Assembly (NCBI RefSeq): GCF_019393635.1
Contig: NC_057866.1
Coordinates: 12,100,223-12,164,222 of the forward strand
Reading direction: 5' to 3'
From: Dromiciops gliroides
Taxonomy: Eukaryota; Chordata; Mammalia; Microbiotheria; Microbiotheriidae
Length of the DNA stretch: 64,000 bases
Below the pieces are notes generated by a model. It ran no database searches. It was not told the DNA's origin and saw nothing but the letters and a program-made list of their open reading frames with translations. This document shows positions 1 to 11,209 of the stretch, in pieces. Positions within the stretch are counted from its first letter, which is position 1. The number at the start of each line of letters is the position of its first letter. The position numbers and the translations under genes are program-made.

Positions 1-242
1 AGGGGATGGTGTGGGGGTGAATGTGTGCATGTGTGAATGCATATGTATGTATGTGAATGCATGTGTGTGAATGTATGTTGTGAGTTCATGTGTGAATGAA
101 TGCATGGGTGTGTAGATGCATGGATGTGTGCTGAGGGATCTGGGACATGGAGTCCTAGACAAGGGAAGCAGCAGGCACTGGGGGCTGAGTCTGAGCATCT
201 TCAGAGAAGCAGCCTCAGGTATCAGAAAGAACATTGGTTTGG

Positions 243-1034
243 CATTCTGGAGAGCTGTTTGGAACTATGCCCAAAGGGCTATCAAGCTGTGCATACCCTT
301 TGGCCCAGCAATACCACTATTAGGACTTTTTCCCAAAGAGATCATAAAAAAGGAAAAAGGACCCACATGTACAAAAATATTTATAGCTGCTCTTTTTGTG
401 GTGGCAAAGAATTGGAAATTGAGGGGTTGCCCATTAATTGGGGAATGGCTGGACAAGTTGTGGTATATGAATGTAACGGAATACCGTTGTGCTGCAGGAA
501 ACGATGAGCAGGAGGATTTCAGAGAAACCTGGAAGGACTTGCAATAACCGATGATGAGTGAGATGAGCAGAACCAGGAGAACATTGTATGCAGTATCAAC
601 AACATTGTGTGTTGATCAACTGTGATAGACTTGATTCTTCTCAGCAATACAATGGTCCAAGATAGTTCCAAAGGACTCGTGATGGAAAATGCTCTCCAAA
701 TCCAGAAAAACAAACAAACAAACAAAAAAAAACTGTTGAATCTGGATGCAGATCGAACCATACTATTTCTATTATTTTTGTTGTTGTTTTTCTTTTTTCA
801 AGTTTTGCCTTTTGGCTCTGATTCTTCTCTCATTACATAACTAATGCAGAAATACGTTTAATGTGATTATACATACATAACCTAGATCAGATTACTTGCT
901 GTCTTGGGGAGGGGGGAGGGAGGGGAGGGAGGGAGAAAAATTTGAAACAAGAAATCTTATAAAAACACATGTTGAAAACTATCTCTACATGTAACTGGAA
1001 AATAATAAAATATTTATATGGAAAAAATTTTTTT
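243..1034 (+). mobile_element. L1 LINE, 5'-truncated 3' end
   Basis: Matches the 3' end of marsupial L1 (ACCCACATGTACAAAAATAT, ATTGGGGAATGGCTGGACAA), through a G-rich stretch to an A-rich tail. It is flanked by a perfect 17-bp duplication (226-242 and 1035-1051), which proves insertion by target-primed reverse transcription. The reading frame is not intact. Confidence 0.9.
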
Positions 1035-1192
1035 AAAGAACATTGGTTTGGGAGAAATTGAAATCTCACCAAATTTGCAAAGAAACAGATTTGGTCTCAA
1101 TTTATAGGAAAACCTTCCTATCACTCAGGGGGATCCCACATGGGATGGGCTGTCTCTTCCTAGGCTGGGTCCTGCTTGAAGCCTGCTAAGCA

Positions 1193-1194
<2 letters not shown>

Positions 1195-1249
<55 letters not shown>
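1195..1249. repeat. (GT)n microsatellite
   Basis: An uninterrupted GT run of about 55 bases; likely length-variable. Confidence 0.98.
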
Positions 1250-1253
<4 letters not shown>

Positions 1254-1422
1254 GGCTGGATAGGGTGTAGATGAGCTTCCTTTTAGACATCAGTTGTATG
1301 AGATGGCCTTCCAAGTCCCTTCCCACTCAGAGTCTGATTACAGCATCAGAGAATCAGAGACCCCCTACTCTCAACTCATGCTGGGAAGGAATTCTATCTA
1401 CAATGCATCAAACAAGTCAATG

Positions 1423-1553
1423 GAGGGCAGCTAGGTGATGCAATGGATAAAGCACCAGCCCTGGATTCAGGAGGACCTGAGTTCAAATCCAACCTCAGAC
1501 ACTTGGCACTTACTAGCTGTGTGACCCTGGGCAAGTCACTTGACCCTCGTTGT

Positions 1554-1590
<37 letters not shown>
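1423..1590 (+). mobile_element. Marsupial CORE SINE with CA-rich tail
   Basis: tRNA-like head GGGCAGCTAGGTGATGCAAT, a B-box-like GAGTTCAAATCC and the core TAGCTGTGTGACCCTGGGCA. The tail became a CA repeat. Flanked by the short duplication GTCAATG. Confidence 0.9.
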
Positions 1591-1595
<5 letters not shown>

Positions 1596-2327
1596 ATGAT
1601 TCTGGGTGGGAACCTCAGTTCTGCCATGTACCAGCTTTGCAATTCTAGGAAATCCCTTTCCTCTCTGTGACTCAGTTTCCTCCTCTGTAAAATGAAGGAA
1701 ATGGAAAAAGTGGGTCTAAAGTCCCTCCAAGTGTCCATATTGTGTCCCAGGTTCTGGGTTCTCTTTGTTCTACTGAGGATCCCTGTTGGCCTCCTGTCTC
1801 TGCTGGCTGCTGCCCAGACAACTCAGCCCTCACTGTCCAGGAAGAGAAAGGGGATGGGCCTTGGGTGCTTTGTGTCCTTTTGATCCTGTTGGTCTTCTCT
1901 CAGACCTTCTCTACCTCTCTGCAGTATCTGACATTGTTGATACCTCTCTCCATTTGGGGGTTTGTGGCAATGCTCTCTCTTGGGTGTCTGCTCCTTCCCA
2001 GACTCCTTTGCTGTGTCATCTTTCATTTCAATCCCCCTAACTGGGCTCTGTCTGGGGCTCTCTTCTCTGTCTACGTTCTGGCTTGGTGACCTTATCAAGG
2101 TCCCTAAGCAGATGACTCCCACATCTAGGGATCCCACCCAAGTTTCTCCCCTGCCTGAACTCCCATGTCCCCATATCGCTATTGGGCATTTTACTGGATA
2201 TGCCATAGATACCTCCAGCTACACGTATCCAGAACAGAACCCTTCATCTTCTGCCCCCAAACTCATTCCCCCTCTAAACGTCTGTATTTCTGTCAAGGAC
2301 ACGCAGGCTGGCAATCACCATATCATA

Positions 2328-2512
2328 AGATCACAGGATCAGGAATTTAAAGTTATACAGGACCATAAAAGTTATCCAGTCAACACCACCACCACCACCC
2401 CATTTTACAGATGAAAAAAACTGAAGCACAGAGAGGTTAAATCACTTATCTAAAATCATACAGGTAGTAGAGACCTGAGGTCAAAATGATAATCTCAGTT
2501 CTTCCCGACTAA
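2328..2512 (+). mobile_element. MIR-type SINE
   Basis: Old copy with CATTTTACAGATG, GAAGCACAGAGAGGTTAA and a diverged tail; a CAC trinucleotide run sits at about 2383-2400. Confidence 0.7.
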
Positions 2513-2599
2513 TTCAAGTACCTTGTCCATCACACTATTGTTCTTTCAACCCTGAAGCTCACTCACCTTGCATATTCAATCAGTTGCCAAATATTGCTA

Positions 2600-2845
2600 G
2601 GCATCCCAGTGGATAGAGTATTCCATCCGAAATCAGGAAGCCCAGAGTTCAAACCCTGCCTCAGACACTCACTAGCTATGTGATCTTGGACAAATCACTT
2701 AATCTCTCATTGCCTCAGTTTCCTCATCTGTAAAATGGGGGGTAGCAATAGCACCTACCTCCCAGGGTTGTTGTAATGAAGGAAAAAAGAAAACCAAGAG
2801 ATTAGAAGCACTCTGTAAATGCTGCCTCTTATTAATAGCATTGCT
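2600..2845 (+). mobile_element. MIR-like marsupial SINE, near full length
   Basis: Has the tRNA-like head (AGTGGATAGAGT), core (TCACTAGCTATGTGATCTTG), CCTCAGTTTCCTCATCTGTA and the tail TAGAAGCACTCTGTAAATGC. Confidence 0.75.
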
Positions 2846-3583
2846 GTCGTGCTGACCTCCAGAATGTCTCTTGCATCTGTTCCTTTCTTTCTCCACTCCC
2901 ACAGACATCATCCTAGTCCAGGCACTTATCACCTCTTGACTGGACCATTGCTATGGCTTCCTAATTGGTCTTTCTGCTTCCAGACTGTCCCCTCTCCATA
3001 CAGCTTTGCTCAAGGCATTTTCCTAAATTGTAGGTCTGACCCCTGCTCACTCCCCTGCTCAGTCAATTCCAGAGGCTGCATATTACCTTCAGATTATCAC
3101 TGGGTACCCACAAGGGGATGCATCCACCCCTGGGCTCAAATGTGGACAGGTTCCATACCCCTAAACTTTAGGGTCAGATTTTTTCTTGCATTCTGGCTCA
3201 TTATGCCCCCACCCTGGAGGCTCAAGAAATATTTCTTAAATGAAACTGAGGCATGGCTTATGTCCCCCAAACCCAGCCCCAACTTACTTCTCCCAATTCG
3301 TTGCCCATTATTCCCCTTCAAACACTCCACAGCCCACTCCAATTCTCCTTCTTGCTCTTACTCAAACATGACATTCTATCAGCCATCTTCATGACCCCCA
3401 TACCTGGCGGGCACTCCCTCCTCATCCACCTCCTATGATGGATGCCTTGTTCTTCAAGACTCAGCTTGGGCATCACCTTCTAGAGGAAACCTCTCGCTCC
3501 CCTAACTCGTTAGCATGGGCTTCTCTTCTGGGCTCCAGTCCTATGTCACCAATGTACTACTGAATACCTCAAATTGAATATCT

Positions 3584-3797
3584 CATGGGGGGGAAGGGGA
3601 AGGGGAAGGAAAGAAGGAAGGAAAGAGGAAGGGGAAGAGGAAGGAGAAGGGGAAGGGGAAGGGAAGGGAGAGGGGAAGGGAAAAGGGGAGAGGAAGGGGA
3701 AAGGGGAGGGGAAAGGGAAAGGGGAGGGGAAGGAGAAGGGAGAAGGGAGGGGAAAGGGAAGGGGGAGGGGAAAGAGAAGGGGGAAAGAAAGAAAAGC
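3584..3797. repeat. Purine-only tract (G and A), about 210 bp
   Basis: Almost pure GGGGAA/GGAGAA units on the + strand. Open frames over it on both strands are low-complexity artefacts. Confidence 0.97.
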
Positions 3798-5490
3798 AAT
3801 CTTTATTAAGCATCTACTATGTGCCTCAGTCCCTCTAAAGAGTCTTCCATGGTGGGGGTTTGCAGGGGCTGTCAGCAGCATGGCAGAGCTGGGGTTCTAG
3901 CATTGTCTTTGAGGACTCAGGGGCACCTCCACATGCTGCAGAGGCATCAGAAGAACATTTGGGGTCACAAATATAGACAGATGAGGATGACCCAGAGGTC
4001 AGCAGAGGCATGTATGGTAGCTGTGAACCTGTTGCCACGAGTCACACACACGCAAGGAATAACAAAGGAAAATCAAAATAAAGAATATTATTGAAGAAAT
4101 AGAGATGAGCTAAAAAGATGGTGTGGACACAAGGGGCCTGAGCAAGGATTATGACTGTAGTCCAGGCCAGGGGCTCCACAGCTATCCTGGCAATGTCACG
4201 AGAAATCAATGTGCTTCCAGCACATTGGATAGACCCTGGGTAATGAACTCATGGGAGGGCATGGACAAGAATCCCACAGGAGGGGCCGATCTTGGAGGGT
4301 GATGTGCATTGATTGAGAACATTCTCAAACTGAAGAGATCACAAAGGGTGACAGAATATTGGAAGATTTCAGAATAAGCTCATATTCCTGTTGTACTTTG
4401 AGGCTTATAAAGAATATTCCTCACAACAGCCCTGTGAGATAAACAATGCAATTTTTTATTATCTCTTTTTTTAATGGGAGGAAGAACTGATTCTCAGAGA
4501 AGGGAAGTGATTCCCAAGGTCCCTCTGCTAGTAAATGTGAAATGAATAGCTGTAAAATGCTTTGGAAATACTGAATCCCTAAACAGATGTCACTTGTCAC
4601 TATTAAAACTGTTATCATTACAGTTATTATTACAAAGTCAAGGTTCCTTGCCTTAAAAACAACTTTCCACACCAGCAGCATTAAGCTCAAACAGAAATGA
4701 GACCATGAAACCATGCGTGAGGATCCCTGTGGGCGATCCATTGAGTTCGTTTTTAAAGTATGATTTGGCTGCATTTTCTTTTATTTTGCTCAGTGTTTCC
4801 CAATTACATTTCAATCTCAAAAGAGTTGTGAGTGCGGTTTGACACCTGTTCTACACCAGAACCAAGGACCACAGGTCTCATGGGCTGCCCCAGGTTCTCT
4901 CCCAAGTCTGGTTCCCTGCCCCCTGGGGCTATGCCCTCTCCCCATAAATCCATCATCAGCTTGGCCAAATGCACAGGGAGATGCTATTTGCTGGTTTTGG
5001 ACACAAGGAGGCAATAGTGAGGTCACTTCTAGGGGCTGTCCCTTAACGGAGTCTTTCACTCCCTCCTTCTCCCAAGCCCGTCCCATCCCCAGATCCCAAG
5101 AGGACAAGCAATCCGGTAACCTTTGTTGGAGGGGGAGAAGGAAGGACCTGCTCTCCATGCCCTTTGCCTACACTTAACCAGCAAGGTGGGTCGCTGAGAA
5201 GGATTTCCTTGGGGCTGGCAGGGGCCCAAATGAGGGGAAAGGAGGGATGCAAAGCTGGATCCCTCTTGTCATCAGCAGCCCAGACTCTCTGCTCTGAGGG
5301 TTCTGGATTTGAGTCAGAAGAGGCTCTGCTCCTTATCACCTGCATGACATTGCCCAAGACCCTCCCTCTCTTTGTTCCTCAATTTCCCAACTTGTAAAAT
5401 GATTCCTTCCAGCTCAAATCCCTGAGATCCTTGGCCACCCCTCCTCCAGGAGCCCCTCCCAGGTCCAGGGCAGCAGGGCTGAGCTAAAGA
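3798..5490. other. Intergenic, no gene seen
   Basis: Old repeat scraps only, such as a MIR-like stretch at about 4410-4620. No exon-like frame with splice sites was found. Confidence 0.5.
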
Positions 5491-5494
5491 ACTT

Positions 5495-5760
5495 TTTAAA
5501 AAATATATTTTTCAGCTTTTATTGATATCTTTTTTACATTCCCTTCATTTCCAATACATCCCTCTTTGAACAACAAACCATTCCTTGTACTGGAGAGTAA
5601 GAAAGAAAGAGGCGAAAAGTACAATTAAGCAAAACTAAACTACCCATCGACCAAATCTGCAATTAGAGACAATGTTCCTGCCTGTTGTCTCTCACCTCTG
5701 CAGAGAACGAAGGAAGTCTTCTCACCTCTTCTTGAACAGCTTTCCTTTCTGGACCCTCCC
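5495..5760 (-). mobile_element. Old LINE 3' fragment (antisense), family uncertain
   Basis: Begins with a T-rich end (TTTTTAAAAAATATATTTTT) and TTTATTGATATC, as antisense LINE 3' ends do in marsupials. I cannot fix L1 versus RTE. Confidence 0.4.
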
Positions 5761-5839
5761 TTCTTGCATGGCCCCATGTATTGCAAGGGCTCAGGACCCC
5801 ATAGCTTGCTCTCCTCCCTTCTAAAAATTCCCTAGATTT

Positions 5840-6295
5840 CTAAAACCTCAGCTCCACTACTTAATACTTGGGCAGGTCACTTAATTTCTCTGGGCCTCAG
5901 TTTCCCCTCAGTTGGTCTAGAATCTGTTCTCTAAGGCCCCTGAGGCTCAGTCTAAGAAAGAACTGAATGACTGAAAGAGGCTTCAGAAATCACTTAGTAC
6001 AATTGACTGCATTTGACAAATGGAGAAACTGAGACCCAGAGAGGGGGAGTGATTTGTTCAAGGGCATGCACCTGGTTAGAATTAGGTTCATAGGATAATC
6101 ATTTAGAGCTGGAAGGAACCTTAGAGGTCATCTAGTGCCAACCACCCATTATACACATGAGTAAACTGAGGCTCAGTGATAGGAAGTGACAGGCAAAGGG
6201 AATGAGAGCTAGATAATAAGTTGCAGAGGTAGGACTTGAACCCAGGTCTTTAGACTCCAAGTCCATTGTTCTGTCCACTGTATACTATGAGACCT
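5840..6295. repeat. Cluster of MIR-type SINE fragments
   Basis: Repeated core and tail motifs (GGCCTCAGTTTCCC, GAGAAACTGAGACCCAGAGA, AGTAAACTGAGGCTCAG) in old, diverged copies. Confidence 0.6.
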
Positions 6296-6720
6296 AGAAC
6301 CCAAGGTTCCTCACTCTCTAGTAGGGCATGTTTTCCATGGTTCTTCGGGGCCTTCACACTGTCCCTGGGTCCCACTTCTCCAGGGAAAGTTGTGTTTTAA
6401 GTCTCACCTCTGACTTCTTTATTAAAAGGATTTCAGGAGCTTAGCATACATGGGGGGAGCAGGGGTGGAGATCTGTACCATGGGAGGGGTCACTCCAAGC
6501 TCTTTCCCAGAACCTCAAATGGGGCTTGGTATATGGAGGAACCTGGATGAGTCCTGCATACCCCTAAACCAACTAGCCACCAATCAATAAGCATTTATTA
6601 AGCACCTGCCCTATACCAAGCACTGTCTTAGGAACTGGGACAAGAGGACAGAAATGAAAGAAGGCTTGTCCTCAGAGAGCTTATGTTCTATATGGGGAAG
6701 ACAAGTAAAAAGTCAATACA

Positions 6721-6888
6721 GGGGCCACTAGGTGGCGCAGTGAATAGAGCACCGGCCCTGGATTCGGAAAGACCCGAGTTCAAATCCAGCCTCAGACACT
6801 TAACACTTACTAGCTGTGTGACCCTGGGCAAGTCACTTAACCCCACAATTGCCTCACACACACACAAAAAAAAAAAGACTAAAAAAAG
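6721..6888 (+). mobile_element. Marsupial CORE SINE
   Basis: Head GGGGCCACTAGGTGGCGCAG through CA/A-rich tail; flanking direct repeat AGTCAATACA / GGTCAATACA. Confidence 0.92.
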
Positions 6889-7189
6889 GTCAATACAATG
6901 GGTTGGAGGTGGGACACAAAGCTGGGGGGATGGGTGTGGAGTTGGGGAGAGAAACAAGAAAAGCTTCATGTACAAAGTGACATTTGAATGGCGCCTTGAA
7001 AGAAAAAGGCAGAGGTGAGTAGGGAGTGAATTCCAGGCCTTGGAGACAAGCTATACAAAGGCATGGAGACAGAAGATGGCAGGCCTTGGGAGAGGAACAA
7101 GTTAGGGCAGTTTGGCTGAATCCTAGTGGAAGGGAGTAATGTGGGGAAAGGATAGGAAGGTAAGCTGAGGCCAAATTGTGAAGGGCTAT

Positions 7190-7446
7190 AAATGGCAGCT
7201 GTTCATTTGCTTAGGTCTTCTCCTGTTCTTTGTGATCCCATTTGGAGTTTTCTTGGCAGAGATATTGGAGTGCTTGGCCATTACCTCCTCCAGCTCATTT
7301 TACAGACGAGAAAACCGAGGCAGACAGAGTGAAGTGACTTGCCCAGGGTCACACAACTAGGCAGTGCCTGAGGCCAGATTTGAACTCATCGACATGAGAC
7401 TTCCTGACTCCAGGTCCAGCAGTCTATCCACTGCTCCACCTAGCTT
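7190..7446 (-). mobile_element. MIR-like marsupial SINE with long 3' unit (antisense)
   Basis: Reads on the + strand from TTTGTGATCCCATTTGGAGT to TATCCACTGCTCCACCTAG. Same family as the copies at 28094 (sense) and 44893 (antisense). Confidence 0.85.
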
Positions 7447-7798
7447 TTCATCCTGGAAGTAACAGGGAGCCACTGAAGCTTCTTGAGGAGTAACAGGATT
7501 AGACCTAAGCATTAGGAAAATTATTTTGGCAGCCAGCTGTGTGGAAGATGGAATGGAGTGGGAGAGACCAGTTATAAGGCTATTGCAAGTATCCAGATGA
7601 GAAGAGATGAGGACCTGAGTTAACTGGGTGGCTGCATGAGTGGAGAACAGGGGATAGATTTCAGAGATATTGTGAAGCTAGAAAGACGAGACTGGGTAAC
7701 TGATTGGAAGGATCCATACATAGTGATTGTGAGATATTAAGGATGACACCAAGGGTGTGAACCCAGGCAACCTGGCAGATGCTGGAGTCCTAGGTTTG

Positions 7799-8099
7799 TT
7801 CTGGATCATTTCCTAGGTTCTTTCCAGTTTGGATATTGTTTTATATTTTAAATCTCCCTTTATCTATGATTTCTATTTTTAATGTCCTTTCTAGCTTTTT
7901 TTCTTTGTTTTTGGTGGGGGATTTTGGGGGGGTTTGTTTTGTTTTTTGGTTTGTTTGTTTTTTGGGGACAATGATGGTTAAGTGACTTGCCCAGGGTCAC
8001 ACAGCTATTCCGTGTCAAGTGTCTGAGGTCGGATTTGAACTCAGGTCCTCCTGAATCCAGGGTCGGTGCTTTATTCACTGTGCCACCTAGCTGCCCCCA
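7799..8099 (-). mobile_element. Marsupial CORE SINE (antisense) with unusual extra 3' sequence
   Basis: The SINE itself is about 7960-8099. The 13-bp direct repeat AGTCCTAGGTTTG lies at 7786-7798 and 8100-8112, so the inserted unit also includes the T-rich tail and about 110 bp of non-SINE sequence. Confidence 0.7.
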
Positions 8100-8112
8100 A
8101 GTCCTAGGTTTG

Positions 8113-9118
8113 GAAGTGGGTCTGGGGGGAAAGGGAATGAGCTCTCTTTGGGCATGTTAAGTCTGAAATGATTCAGAGACATCCAGTTGGAAAAGTGCAG
8201 CGGGCAGCTGGTGATGACAGGGCCTGTGCTCAGGATATGTTACTTTTCCCTGCATACCCTAAATCAGCCTCTCAGGGACCCCCCCTTGATAGTTTCCAAC
8301 AATGAGATGCCCAGAAATGAGGCTGATGGGACGGCAAGATAGAATCCCACCAAGGCAGAGGTCACTGAGGGCCCCACATTTGCCCGCTACCTTCTCAGGC
8401 CCGCCCCCGGCTCTGACATTCCACGGTCTGTGTTTTTTGGTCCCTTCTGGCTCTGGTACTTTATGTTCCATGTCTGGCCTAACCCAGGAGGCTCATATTA
8501 ACTGACCGGAGACATTCTTCTTCCATTCTCTTTTCATATTTCTGTCTCTATTCTAGAGATCCCAAACGCCTTCCCTAGTTGGTCCTCCCCTCTCTGGCCA
8601 TCTTCACCCATCCGGGTCCCAGATGATTCCCCATGCTTCCTTCCCCCCGTCTTGACCTCAACCATCCTAGCTTCCTACCAGAAGACAAGAATCTCAGGTC
8701 ACCTCTGGAGTCTCAGCAGAACCCCTTATGAGGTCCCATTGTGTGTGTGGAGAAAAATCTGCAATATCTAATTGCAGAAGGAACACTGAGTTCTAACCTC
8801 CATGTCTGACACTGACTCATCACTTTCCCTCTCTAGGACTCAATTTTCTTCTCTGTGACATGAAAGGATTGGAGATAGTGATCTATGATCCTGTAGTTTA
8901 GAAGACAATTGGGTTGTATTATTAGGCCCTTTCCAGTTCTTTAAAAAAAAAAAAAAAAGCTTCACTCAATGAGCCTGTGGGATGATGGGACAGGATGAGA
9001 TGGGCCCTCTTGGAGTAGAGGGGAAGGAAGGAGGCAGCATGGGAATAAAAAAACTAAAACGAGAAGAAAAACAGGTTCAAAGTCCAAACAAGAGGGACAT
9101 TTAGAAAAGCTAGATTGA
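8113..9118. other. Intergenic, no gene seen
   Basis: Mixed unique sequence and old repeat scraps, with a 17-base A run near 8942. No coding signal found. Confidence 0.5.
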
Positions 9119-9270
9119 GGGGCAGCTAGGTGGCGCAGTGGATACAGCACCGGCCCTGGAGTCAGGAGGACCCAAGTTCAAATCCAACCTCAGACACTTG
9201 ACCCTTACTAGCTGTGTGACCCTGGGCAAGTCACTTAACCCCAATTGCCTCATCAAAAAAAAAAAAAAAG
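9119..9270 (+). mobile_element. Marsupial CORE SINE
   Basis: Full-length, low divergence: GGGGCAGCTAGGTGGCGCAG head, CCTGGAGTCAGGAGGACC, A-rich tail. Confidence 0.95.
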
Positions 9271-9589
9271 GAAGAAGAAAAAAAGAAAGTCAAGGGTAAG
9301 AAAGCCAAGAGAAAAGTCTCAAAGACCCCAAAAAGCCACTTGATTGTTCTCTGGGTAAACTTGTCTACTCTGTTTCCATGGAGACCACAGATTAGGAGAT
9401 TTTGTGGCATCCCAACAAAGCATATGACCACCAGCCAGAGGCTAAATACAAGTGTTTGACTCCATGGGAGGTCCCCCCACCCACCCACCCTTGGAAACCT
9501 AATTAAATCCCTATTAGCACTACTTCAGGAAGGACAGACCAACCCTACTCACCCTCCCTGACCAGCCCTCTCCTCTACTAGTCGTTTCC

Positions 9590-9672
9590 TCTCTCAGACT
9601 GTAAGCCCCTTGAGGGCAGGGATACCCTCTTCCGTCTGTATCCCCAGCACTTAGCACAGTGCTTGGCACATT
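9590..9672 (+). mobile_element. L2 LINE 3' end
   Basis: Contains CCTTGAGGGCAGGGATA and CAGCACTTAGCACAGTGCTT, the conserved L2 3' terminus. Confidence 0.8.
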
Positions 9673-10430
9673 CATTCTAACTACCTCAGGCTCCAAAGAG
9701 CTCTGGATCAGGGGTCGGGGATCAGGGCTGGAATTCGGGCTCTGTTGTTTGCCCACAACCGTACAAGGAAAGGTACCCCATCTCAGCCAGACCAGGTGGC
9801 CCAGGAAACCCCCGGTCCTTCTCTCCCCGTCCCCTCCTGTCACCTGTGGCCAAGAGAGGGAGGTCAGGGAGCTTGAGTTCTCTTTCCCCTAGTATGGAAG
9901 AGTTCAGGCGACTCACATCTGGGACTGCTCCTTGTCCTAGGACTGGTTACCTGGCTCCACTCCGCACTCTGAGTGTCCTTGGGCAAGTCTCCCCCACCCT
10001 TCCCTTCCGCTCTTTGGGTCCCCCTCCTCTAATATGAGGGGGTCAGGCTGGATGCGGTTGCTTCCAGGTCTAAGTAGGATCACGGGGCCAGAGGCCTGGT
10101 GACCTCGATATCCTCAGACTCTCCCCGCACGTCCAACCTTCCCTGCGCCAGTTAGTTCTCGTCTGGCGTGGGCCCCTCCCACAGCACAAACCCCCGGGAG
10201 CACGAGTGTGGGCTGGGGGGGGGGGGTCGGGGCGGGTCAGGCTACCTCGGAGAGTCAGCTTCCCTCCCCTCCTCCCACCGGAGCCTCAGGTCAAGCTGTG
10301 CCCTGGTACGTTGGCAGCTGTGGCCGACCCAGCCCATCTCCTGGGCTGCCTGCCGCCTGGAGACCCCCTGCTGAGGCTGCACTTTGGGCTCGGTTGGGCC
10401 CCAAGTGCTGCGGCCCTTTCTTTCCTGTTT
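9673..10430. other. GC-rich upstream flank of SLC22A8
   Basis: GC content rises and mobile elements thin out toward the promoter. No further gene is visible. Confidence 0.5.
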
Positions 10431-10432
10431 GT

Positions 10433-10438
10433 GTTAAT
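10433..10438 (+). promoter_or_regulatory. HNF1 half-site upstream of the SLC22A8 TATA box
   Basis: GTTAAT, half of the HNF1 consensus, lies about 50 bp upstream of the TATA box. The human OAT3 promoter is known to depend on HNF1. The second half of the palindrome is poor here, so this is only a candidate. Confidence 0.3.
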
Positions 10439-10484
10439 CCCTCTAAAAAAAAGTCAAACATTAGCCAGGGAGCAGATTAAGCCT

Positions 10485-10492
10485 TATATAAA
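10485..10492 (+). promoter_or_regulatory. SLC22A8: TATA box of SLC22A8 (probable)
   Basis: TATATAAA lies about 720 bp before the start codon in a GC-rich stretch. About 30 bp further on begins a purine-rich segment that ends in a good splice donor at 10641/10642. This fits a TATA promoter with a non-coding first exon. The start of transcription is inferred, not seen. Confidence 0.55.
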
Positions 10493-10514
10493 CCCCCTTG
10501 GGGGGCAGACAAAC

Positions 10515-10641
10515 AGAGTTTGTTCCCGAAAGAGGTTAGAAGAGGCAGCGAGCAGCTGTGCGCTTCACCAGCCGGCTCCCTGAAAAGGAGCCCGGGGCCT
10601 CACGGAAATCTCAGGGCTGAGGGGGGCCCTGGCTGCCACAG
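10515..10641 (+). other. SLC22A8: Candidate non-coding first exon of SLC22A8
   Basis: From about 30 bp after the TATA box to the donor CACAG|GTGAGA. The next strong acceptor is TCTCTCTCAG ending at 10926, which would put a 283-base untranslated piece before the ATG. A weaker acceptor lies near 11163. The left edge is approximate. Confidence 0.45.
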
Positions 10642-11209
10642 GTGAGAAGAGACGGGGCGCCCCTTCCTGTCTGTCCTCCACTCCGCCTCCCAAGCTGCCT
10701 TTCTCTTCTGGGTCCCTAGCATTTAGGGACCTAGAAGGACCCTGCGAGACTAGCGTCTTCGGGCGACCTATCGAGAGCTGGGAGCGCTCTCCGAGCCCAG
10801 GCAACCCCACCCTCCCATTTTACAGACGGGGAAACTGAGGGAAGAAAGGTAGAGAGATTGCCAGGGTCCCACAGGTAGAACACTGCCGAGGCAAGGCAGA
10901 TCTTGTGACGGCCGTTTCTCTCTCAGTTCCAGCCGCTCCTCCTGGAGAGCCTAAATTGGCTCCCTCAGCCCTGCCCTGCCCTGCCCTGGCCAGCACTTGT
11001 CTCCCCGGGATCAGACTTGGAAGCGTGCACCACCGCCCTTCTCCCTGCCTCTGAGGGACGGGTCCTGCTGCCCCTGTGAGCCATTCCCCGCAGCTCGTCC
11101 TCTCGGGTCACTTCCCCCGGGTTTGCACAGGCACCCCTCCCCCAAATAATAAAGTCCACGCCAGGGACTCCCTGGAGACTCCTCCCCTTCTTTCCCCGTC
11201 GCTGGCGCC

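Larger units (their letters stand above)
1860..3540 (+). mobile_element. L2 LINE remnant (sense), with MIR and SINE inside
   Basis: Several blocks match the L2 reverse transcriptase end and 3' region (around 2040-2130, 2230-2290 and 2840-3080). They are broken by a MIR copy at about 2328-2512 and a MIR-like marsupial SINE at about 2600-2845. Edges are approximate. Confidence 0.65.
6582..7790 (-). mobile_element. L2 LINE remnant (antisense) with two SINEs inside
   Basis: The 3' end (AATAAGCATTTATTAAGCAC) comes first on the + strand. Antisense L2 body follows at 6900-7190 and 7450-7760 (for example TTGGCAGCCAGCTGTGTGGA). Interrupted by SINEs at 6721-6888 and 7190-7446. Confidence 0.7.

Noticed and set aside
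1-120. TGTG/TGAATG-rich start of the window as a satellite array
   Set aside because: Only loosely repetitive over about 120 bp; best called low-complexity sequence.
3546-3900. Overlapping Pro/Ser/Phe and Gly/Lys/Arg frames
   Set aside because: Products of the purine tract read in several frames; no real coding signal.
9119-9190. SINE heads as tRNA genes
   Set aside because: They have A- and B-box-like motifs but no complete tRNA fold, and are followed by the CORE body; about twenty copies are interspersed repeats.
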